Shown here one piece after another: positions 23,172-32,600 of a stretch of 64,000 nt of DNA. The DNA is from Imbricaverruca yamaguchii (taxonomy: Eukaryota > Arthropoda > Thecostraca > Neoverrucidae). A program made the position numbers and the translations under genes. The notes under the pieces were generated by a model. The model had not been told where the DNA came from, made no database searches, and saw only the letters and a program-made list of their open reading frames with translations. The stretch covers positions 3,008,001-3,072,000 of the forward strand of contig JAOTOL010001661.1 of assembly GCA_034440575.1 (NCBI GenBank), given 5' to 3'. Each line of letters opens with the position of its first letter. Position 1 is the stretch's first letter.

Positions 23172-23615
23172 TCATTCACCCATTAAAGCCCACCAGGTCG
23201 CGCCGCGGCGGTGACGTGGTGCCGCGCCCGGCCGACACGGTCGCGTCACTGGCGACCCGTGGCCGCCGGCGGCGCGTCCAGCGGCGACACGACCAGCGCG
23301 GCTCGCACGCCGTCCTCGATCACCACCGACAGTCCCGTGTCTCCGGGATCCGGCTCCGGCTCCGGCTCCGGACACGACGGGCCCCGACTCCACACCGCGC
23401 TCGGACACGTCGGACTCCAGCCTCGACTCGGGCTCCGACTCTGGCCGTGGTCGGCCCGCCGGGTGCCGCGCCGGCGGCGGGTGCGGCGGCGGTGGCGTCT
23501 GACCGGGACACGCGTCCGTCGTCACGTCACCGTCCAGGGTCAGCTCGTGCGGCACGCCGTCGTGGATCACCTCGGTGCAGTCGAGCAGGTGCAGGTCGGA
23601 GGCGTCGCCAGACTC
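23172..23615 (-). CDS. ZNF143-like last exon (C-terminus ambiguous)
   Basis: Starts after acceptor CCGCCAG in phase 0: [20 protein letters not shown], then HELTLDGD and an acidic [15 protein letters not shown] region. The frame stays open to TAA-type stop at 23172 but becomes Arg/Ala-rich after a (GGAGCC)n run near 23365. A second minus frame beyond that run reads [20 protein letters not shown] and stops at 23246, which looks more protein-like; a one-base indel at the short repeat may therefore separate the true C-terminus. Confidence 0.6.
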   Translation of the reverse strand, partial: ESGDASDLHLLDCTEVIHDGVPHELTLDGDVTTDACPGQTPPPPHPPPARHPAGRPRPESEPESRLESDVSERGVESGPVVSGAGAGAGSRRHGTVGGDRGRRASRAGRVAAGRAAGGHGSPVTRPCRPGAAPRHRRGATWWALMGE

Positions 23616-26600
23616 CTGGCGGACAGCGGCGGAAACAGTTCAGACATGCCAGGCCGCGCGTCGGAAATCCGACTGGTGTCGCGGTTACGTGTCACCGGTC
23701 TGATCGTTACGCGGTGTGACGTGGCATGATAAGAACTGGTATGATCTAAATCAAAGCAGCACCCCACGTAGATGTCCCTTCACAATGGCGTCTGCCTACC
23801 AACCTCTGGCAACTCACCCACCTCATCTGAGTACATACCCTGGCTATGTGCCAGGTGGTGAGCTGTCTCACCTAGAGCGGTCTGTCAGGTAGCAGGCGTC
23901 CCACACCGAGGGGGTCTATCAGGTAGCGGGCGCCTCACACCGAGCGGTCTGGCAGGTGGCGAGTTGCCTCACCTCTGGCGGGGTGTGGTCGGCAGGCAGC
24001 ACCAGCACCTGGGCCGTCTCGCCGTTGATCTCCACTGTGCGCACGTCCAGCTCGGTGAGCAGCAGCTGGATCGGCTGAGCGCAGCCGGATTGGGCCGCAG
24101 CGCCGCCACCCTGACATCACCACCCGCCAGTCACTGGACGGCCAACATAGCCCCAAGACGGCACAAGACCAACCCTCGTCCGCGGCCGGACGTCTGGCTC
24201 CACCCTGACAACATTATCCGTCACTGGACGGACAACACTGCTCCAACAGGTCGCCAGATCATCACCGCCCACGACTGGACTCTCCACCCTGACAACATTA
24301 CGGCCCGCCCGCCACTAGACGACCAATATTGTCCTAAGAGGTCGCCAGATTAACCCTTGCCCGCGGCCGGACGTCTGGCTCCACCCTGGATAACAAGATT
24401 TTAACTCCTTTATGATGCAGCCGACCACTGAACCACATGGCGTCCTCAAGGATATGTCGCATATGTGCCCCCCATAATCATTAAGTACATATGTATTATC
24501 TCTGTTCGATGATACGCTCGTTCTGTTCGCTCTGGCCCAACGGAGAAAATTGAAATTATAGATTTCATCATAATCAGCTGCAAGTCCAAATGGTTCTCGT
24601 TAAGTAAAAGCTCAGTCCTGCTATAGTCCTCAGTACTATTCCACCGAAAATCCGCCACAGACGTTAAGTTGTTGGACATCCGACCCAGCATTTGCGAGAA
24701 AAAAACAGCCGATGTCTATTTTATTCTGTCGTATATCTGAGACTTTTCGACCATTAGTGTCGATCGATACGCATCGTTTTCGTCGCATATGGACTTTGGC
24801 ACGGCGCCGCGACCAACCGTAAGCGAGGTGCACGAACGACGTCGCAGCCGGGCCAGACTGTCGGACCATCGGCGCCGCCAGCGTGATAGCAGACGGCAGA
24901 GTAGTAGACACTAGACTGTCAGGCCAGCGGAGGGTAGGGGAATGGCAGAGGCAGTGGGAGGCGACCCACCCTGGTACGGCTGGAGGCGGGCAGGGGAAGG
25001 CAACCCACCTTGGCAGGGCCAGCGGAGGGCAGGCCGAGTACACCCACCTTGGCAGGGCTGGCGGAGGACAGAGGAGGGCGACTCACCTTGGCAGGGCCAG
25101 CGGAGGGCAGGCCGAGCACACCCACCTTGGTAGGGCTCGCGGAGGACAGAGGAGGGCGACTCACCTTGGCAGGGCCAGCGGAGGGCAGGCCGAGCACACC
25201 CACACTGGCAGGACTGGCGGAGAGCAGGGCCAGGCGTCCACCTTGGCAGGGCTGGCGGTGGGCAGGACGAGCGCACCCACCTTGGCAGGGCTGGCGGTGG
25301 GCAGGGCGAGCGCACCCACCTTGGCAGGACTGGCGGTGGGCAGGGCCAGGTACCCACCTTGACAGAGCTGGCGGAGGACAGAGGAAGGCGACTCACCTTG
25401 GCAGGGCCAGCGGAGGGCAGGCCGAGCACACCCACACTGGCAGGACTGGCGGAGAGCAGGGCGAGCGCACCAACCATGGCAGGACTGGCGGTGGGCAGGG
25501 CCAGGTACCCACCTTGACAGAGCTGGCGGAGGACACAGGAAGGCGACTCACCTTGGCAGAGCCAGCAGAGGGCAGGCCGAGCACACCCACCTTGGCAGGA
25601 CTGGCGGTGGGCAGGGCGAGGGCACCCACCTTGGCGGGGCTGGCGGCGGGCTCGGGTGGCAGCAGGCCGTGCTCGCGCTCCCGGTGCGAGTGGTACGCCC
25701 ACACGTAGCGAAACGTCTTGCTGCACGTGTCGCACACGATCGACGTCTGCAGGTGCACCAGCTGGTGCTTGTACATGGTCGAGTACTCGGCGAAACCCTT
25801 GCCACAGCCCTGCAATCAGCAACGACCAGTTGGGCACACTTGTCAATTAAGCCATCACACCAGCCACACAGCACGTGAAAACCAAACGGAAATCACTGCT
25901 TTTTTGTCAATTACTTTTCACCCAGCTGTATCAAACAATATTGGTCGCCCACACAATTCCCTTGTCACAGTACGCAATAAATGAAGTAATGTTTGCAACG
26001 CACGAACATTCCACAGGCACGCCGACGAGTGCCTTCCATATAGCAAAGGAAATATATCGCACGTGGTGTCAAGAGAGATGAACCCTACGACGTGGATTGT
26101 CAGCGATGCCGGAATGTCATCAAATTTCACGGGTCGTCGACGGCTGTGGGGTATTCGGGAGCCACACGTGACCTGACGTGCCGCCAGTAGAAGCCAAAGG
26201 GAACCAAGTGTGGCTGGTCCGACTCACCGACACACAGCCGGCCATCTGCCGACGCCCCGACTCACCATCATTGTCACTGACACACAACCACCCACCTGAC
26301 CCGGCTCACCACCATTGTCACCGACACACGACCGCCCACCTGACCCGGCTCACCATCATTGTCACTGACACACAACCACCCACCTGACCCGGCTCACCAC
26401 CATTGTCACCGACACACGACCGCCCACCTGTCGGCGCCCCGGCTCACCGGATGTTTGCAGACGAACGGCTTCTCGCCGGTGTGTGTCCTCATGTGGTTCT
26501 TGCAGTTGGTTTGCGAGGGGAATGACTTGGAGCAGTTCGGGAAGTCGCACGTGTACGGTCGCTCACCTGAAGACGGAGACGCCACGTAATGTCAAATGCA

Positions 26601-29600
26601 TTTAACAACAATATTACGATAACACAATATAATAAGATACACAGTAGGGTGGAGTGATTTTATGCGTTTTTGTAAGAACGCTGGGTGATAAAGTCTAAAA
26701 ACATGTGTTTGGTTCTCAAGAAATGATCTGCAAAGTTATAAAACAATCCGAGGCCGGGAAGCCGCCGCGCCTCAGGGCTTTCTGAGACAGAAATGACGTT
26801 TCCTAACGAACTTGCGGGATAAATCACCATTACAGGAATTCAAATAATTAGACAGAAAATAAAGAGTTGTTTCATTGGATTCTGCAGTTTTTCATTGACC
26901 GCTATGCCAATTTTCACTTCTCTAACTTGAAAATTGTGCCCGTCATTACGCAGAGTCTCGTAAGGTGTACCGACCGCAGCGACATCACTGCCCTCTATCG
27001 GTGGAAGTGTAAACTGTGGGCATTGACCGTTTTTCCAGTTTTAGTTCCTCTCTGTGACAACTGAGATGGAGCTGGATGGAGGCCACGGTACCAGTGGGCC
27101 CAAGTCCTTCAAGGGCCCGCTGGGACAAGCTATAGCTGGTGACATTCACTGTCAGCCGGGGGTGGACTTCCGTCCCATACCATTCAACGCCCAGGACATA
27201 ATGGGATTGGGACAAGGAAGAAATTGGATAAACATTTATCAGGGTCTAAATGGGCAAATGGCATGGCAAGTGTTTGGATTGTACTACGGACTCACAAATT
27301 GCCATGATTCTAGATAGATATACAGATGACGCAGTATATTATTGTATGTCATGTAATTTGTAAGGATCAGGTGGATAGTGGCGAAGTATTTCAGTCAATT
27401 CTTGTTTTATTATAAAAGCAAGCGGCACATACCTCATCGAAAGTACGTTGCCATGAAGAAGGCACATGAGCCACTGGACGCTACGGCCCAACTGGCGCTC
27501 CATCCTCGTGAGTGCACCGTTTTCGCGGCCTGTGTTGACGGCAGTGCCATCTACCAATACTGCCTGCAAGGATTCTTCTGAGTCGCACTCCAGAACGACT
27601 TCTAAAGCCTTGCCAGCAATTGATCCACTGTTTTCTGATGTCAGTGTTCTGTGAGCTATGTAGGTTCCACCTGGCTCGCTCACAAATACCAGATGCTTCT
27701 CTTTTCCCGTAAGCCGTACGTCTTGCTCATTTGTTTTCTCTCGTATCTTTGTGATATCCTGTCTCCCATCGAATCGCATGCACTGTACCTAACCGCCTAT
27801 GTCCTCCTTTAGCTTTCGTTCTTCTTTCTCATGTGCCCTTTGTCTGGCTCTTATCACTTTATCTCGTATGATGACGTGCCTCGTGTCGTTCTCAGTGACG
27901 AGGTCAAGGTCCTTCAAGAGAGCCGTGCCAAGGGCCGCCGCAATCCTATCAGTGACCTCGATGTACCGGTCACACTCCTTAGAGAAATTCTCCAGAGGCA
28001 TCATATTGTACGGAGCCCTAGTCTGTGTTGGTTCGTGGACACTCCCTGTGTCATATGCATCGTCACCATTGCTTCCCTCGTCCATGCTTTCGGGCTCGTG
28101 TCCCGTGCTGTGCTCGGTCAGACCCGAAGGACCAGGATCCGAGTCGTTGGCGTCCGTCTGAAGGAAAGCCGGATCACGCCGCAGACGGTTCTGATCTCTT
28201 CGCCTCCTCCCCAATGCAATGGAGGTCTTCATGTAAATGCCGCCGATGCTTCGCTTCCTCTCACCTCGCTGGTCTTGTAAGAAATTCCACTCGCGATATG
28301 GAACCTTGTTCTCGCTGGGGCAGCTGCAGGCATTTCTCGAAGGGCAACTGCACGCGCAGATGTCAATCAGCTCATGGAGGGGAATCGTTTTGCTTGCGCC
28401 AGCGCGTTTCTTTATTGGGGTCTTTGTTAGATCCTTTCCTTTCTTCACGATCACCAGGACACCCCGGGCAATCGACTGAAACGATTTAACAGGGACGCTT
28501 GCTTACCCCCAAAGGTATACAACGCCCTTGGCAACGCTCGTGGCGATTTGCCTTTCGCCCACTGCATGGTTGTCAACAGCCCGAAGTTTGACTGTAGTCT
28601 GTAGAAGTTATGTACATGAATCTGAAGTGGCAGTTGGTTCTTCGGCAGTTCGCAGGGGTGGCCCAAAGCAAAGTGAGCCGTCTTCGATCGAAATGAACTT
28701 CCCTTAACCTTTTTTACTTTCATACTCGAAATCTGATAGATCCTTATTTTCGGTTCCAACCATGGTCATGGTTGGGGAATCTGCCTCGGCCACCCCGGCC
28801 ATGGCCGCGCAATACATTGGCCGCCGGTGGGGTAACTTACAAAGCAATTCTTTACCCATGACCATGGTGGTGATGGTGAGCAAATGCAACAGTTGGTGGG
28901 CAATCGATGGTCAGAGCATAAAATCATCGCCAGTACTGCTAAATTTGAGCGGTCTGCGTTAGTCGTGCGACCGAGTACCCACCCAGTAAGGTGTGGGATT
29001 GTCAGTGTTTCCGCCAAAGTAAATTAATTAAATTCAAATATCTGCAGCAACAATTCACATGCAGCCAAGAAAACATGCTAGCAGGGTATTTCAGGTAAAC
29101 ATTGTGAGCTTGGAGGCTGAAAGGCATGCCACAATATGCCAAAGCCGGCTGTGGCTACGCTCCAATCGTGTATAGCTGTCGATAGAAGTCGCTAAAATCG
29201 TAATAAAATAGCGCCGTGCGCATAAGAAGTCAGCACATTGTGCACTGTCTCAAATCCGCTACCTTCCTGCCCCCCAGTTGACCAAGAAATATACTTATAT
29301 TGCGGAATGAACGGTGAATGGTCGCAGTTCATACTTCTGCCGATAGAGGGCAGTGGTGGCGCTGCGGGTGGCACACCTTCCGAAACTCTGCGTCATGGCA
29401 GGCACAATTTTCAAGTTAGGGAAGTGAAAATTAGCACAGCGGTGGATGAAAAACTGTGCAATGCAATGAAATAAATATTTATTTGCTATCTAATGATTTC
29501 AATTCCTGAAATCGGGCTTGATCCCGCAAGTTGATAGAAAAACGTCATTTCGGCTTCAGAAAGCCCTGAGGCGCGGCGGCTTACCGGCCTCAGATTGCCC

Positions 29601-32600
29601 TAAAATTTTGCAGATCGTTTTTTTGGAACCACACACAAGTTTTAAGACTTTAACACCAAAAATTTTGGAAATCACTCCACCCTAATACACAGTTGAAAAA
29701 TTCAGTGTTGCAGGTATCACGAAATAGTGCTAAATGTCCAAAACTAACTTTTACATATGCAACACCAGCTGTCTCCAAAGTTGCACCTTTTCCGCTTTAC
29801 AGCATTCAGCAGTTTGGCAACAACGTCGGTATACGAACGGTAGCCTTGACTGTGATCGTCCACGTCGCATACCATGCGATGCGATTAATTTGACAAAATA
29901 TGAACTACAGCTGTTCCAGTGTGTGCTTTCGAAACACCGAATGGCCAATTGTCTTCGAGAATCAAAATAATTTATCCCGTGTCCATGGTTACGATCGCCA
30001 CATTTGTTTCCATGAGACACGTGCTTCAAGAAAGTGTCGAATGGCATTCGATCAGCATATATAATGCAGGTAATATTGAAGCGAAAATCCTATCTCGAAA
30101 TTGTCAGCGGTGGACAATCACGGAATCTATCTGTATCTATCGCCCTGAACATGATGCAGCAGCACTTAAAGTGCCTTGTTTTTTTACACAAACAAAAAAC
30201 AAGGCACGTTTTCCGAATTAGATCGACAAATAACCCATGTTAATTCAGGATTCCAAAATATCGCTAAAACCCAGCACCGAGGTGAACCCAAACCCGAATA
30301 AGCCCCTGGCTTCTTGTCTGGCATCTTTTCGAGTGGCACGGCTGCCGACGTCTCCAGCCCCTAGCGGCCCGCTACACGCGTCGACCCGGATATCCAGCCG
30401 CTAGCCAAACTCCGACCGAACGCCTTCCAATCTACAGGTGAGCACTGCGGTCGGCAGGTAGCGGGACGCCGACCTAGGCGCGTCGGCGCTCACCAGTGTG
30501 AGTCCTCAGGTGTACCTTCCGGATGTCCAGCGTGGAGAACCTCTTGAAGCAGCCGCGGAACGTGCACGCGTACGGCTTGTCGCCTGCAGACGCAGCGACC
30601 CGACGTTCAACGCGACGTGCGACACATTTGGCAGGCGTGTAAGCTTAACGAATGGAAGTGGGATCACGGAGGTAATGGATTAGCATTTGCGACTTCAGAG
30701 TTGCCCTGGCCGGCTTGACATCAAATGTTAAGCTACTTTGTTCTGCGATGGGTCAGGCTGATCGACAACCACGGTTCTAGTCCGCAAATGCTGAACAATA
30801 TCATTCGCCATCCCAACATTGACGTCACCTTTACACCAGATTAGAATCGCATTGCGGGGTGTTAACGTGATGTTTGTTTTGCACAATTCCTAAATGGGAC
30901 GCTCTGTGAAATAGAGCGCATATTTCGGTGTCTAGACTCGCTTGAGACTGTTTGGTCCATGAACAGGATTAGGTTTTCCCAGCTGACCACGCAAACACCA
31001 ATAAATCTGACCATGTAAGTCACCATGAGCTGAAACTGTGACACAATTTGCCACAGTAGCGCACAGCACAACAAGGTAATCTGAGAACAAAAATACCGCC
31101 CAGGATTAGGTTTTCCCTGATTTGACGTGGAATTGCCCCAGTGGACCGGAAACACCAGCGGCGCCCCGTCGTGACCGACCCAGCCGCCGCCGGCCGTGCG
31201 GTCGTCTGCCGCTCCGACCTGACGCAGCGCCACACCGGCCGGTGACCGGTGCGCCACGAACCCCCTCCCCCCTCACCGGTGTGCACGCGCGAGTGGCGGC
31301 GCAGGTCGCTCGACGACTTGAACGCCTTGTGGCACTCGGCGGCCGTGCAGGCGTACGGCCGCTGGCCGGTGTGCGTGCGACAGTGCACCGACATGCGGTA
31401 CACGCTGCTGAAGGTGCGGTCGCAGCTGGGCCACTGGCAGGCGTGCGGCCGCGCGCCCGTGTGCACCATCGCGTGCGACTGCGGCACGGCGGCGACAGGT
31501 GACGGCCGAGACCCAGCCGTGCATGGCCGAGTGAGGCTCGTCCAACAGCGCCTCCAGGCTCGTCCAGCAGCGCCTCCTCCGCAGGATATCTTGTATCAGT
31601 AGTCACGGTGGGCAATTGACTACAATACGGCTCCGTGACGACTACCGTGGGTCACCAGGCAACAGATCAAACAGATCAAACAGGGAACCATAGAATAACG
31701 CGGTATTCTTCGCAGTTCCATCGTATTTGAGTCATGGGCAAGTATACATTGACTGGGGTACAATGCCGAGCAACACTAGGACCTGTGCAAAATGAGCAAT
31801 ATTAAATTCAAAGTAACACTTTCATATGGATGCTGGTCCTAGACTGCAACCTCTCGCATACTGTCCTATCATATGCTTACGTTGCTATCCCACATACTTG
31901 TATTTTGTGATGCATTATGATCCTAGCCGCAATGACACGAATATCTCGAATTCACCTCCTAATTCTACACAGGCTGGAGTACGGTGCTGATTTAGCTAAC
32001 GCTAAACCACTCAGGCAGTTCAGCCTTCATTTCGTGCTATCCCCTTCACACAATGCTCACTGCTGCCATAACCCCATTATTCACGGCACCATTACAATAG
32101 CGATTGTGGGACGAATGGAGAGATCAGAATGTGCATTCCATAGCGAACGAGTAGATTATGCCAACAGCCATCGCCATTCCACGCACACCTCAGTCTCTAG
32201 TTTAGTTAGCTATTGGGGGGTAAAGGGCGTGTCGACCCTGCTTTGACCATCTTAGGCTCCCAGCATCACTGTCATTGACTGACACACTGACTTAAATAAA
32301 ACATGGATACGATGTTCAACGCCACAAATTCGGTAGTGTAAACTGTAGAACAAGGTTGCGCCATGTGCACGTCGCGTATAAAGGCAATGCCGACGGCAGC
32401 ATCAGCTTTCAAGTCATCCGGGCAGGCAATGATGTTGCTACATTTCGCAGTGTGTTCTAGGGCGCACAACCTGAACTCCTTTAGCATTGCCTCAGAATTT
32501 GTGATTGCCGAGAGTAATGCTCAGTCACGTTAAGGTACATTTCACTCACCTTGAGGTTCCAGAATATAAGTAGCGTCACCGCCTCCTCCTTCACCACCGC

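Larger units (their letters stand above)
26645..29684 (-). mobile_element. DNA transposon with 8-bp TSD and about 385-bp inverted repeats
   Basis: An identical 8-bp word ATACACAG flanks the element (26637-26644 and 29685-29692). Termini are TAGGGTGGAGTGATTT and its exact inverse. Similarity between the arms continues inward: AAGCCGCCGCGCCTCAGGGC, ATGACGTTT, ACTTGCGGGAT, CTAACTTGAAAATTGTGCC and ACTGCCCTCTATCGG occur in both, so the arms span about 26645-27030 and 29305-29684. 8-bp TSD and the TAGGG start suit hAT-like elements, but I cannot assign the superfamily. Coding DNA is on the minus strand with one internal stop and one inverted fragment. Inserted in a ZNF143-like intron. Confidence 0.9.

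Noticed and set aside
24911..25846. 311-codon Ala/Pro-rich minus frame
   Set aside because: It is an out-of-frame or read-through translation of a zinc-finger exon plus the 39-bp array; not a separate gene.
31122..31602. Plus-strand frames opposite zinc fingers 1-3
   Set aside because: The minus strand encodes perfect C2H2 fingers with correct splice phases.
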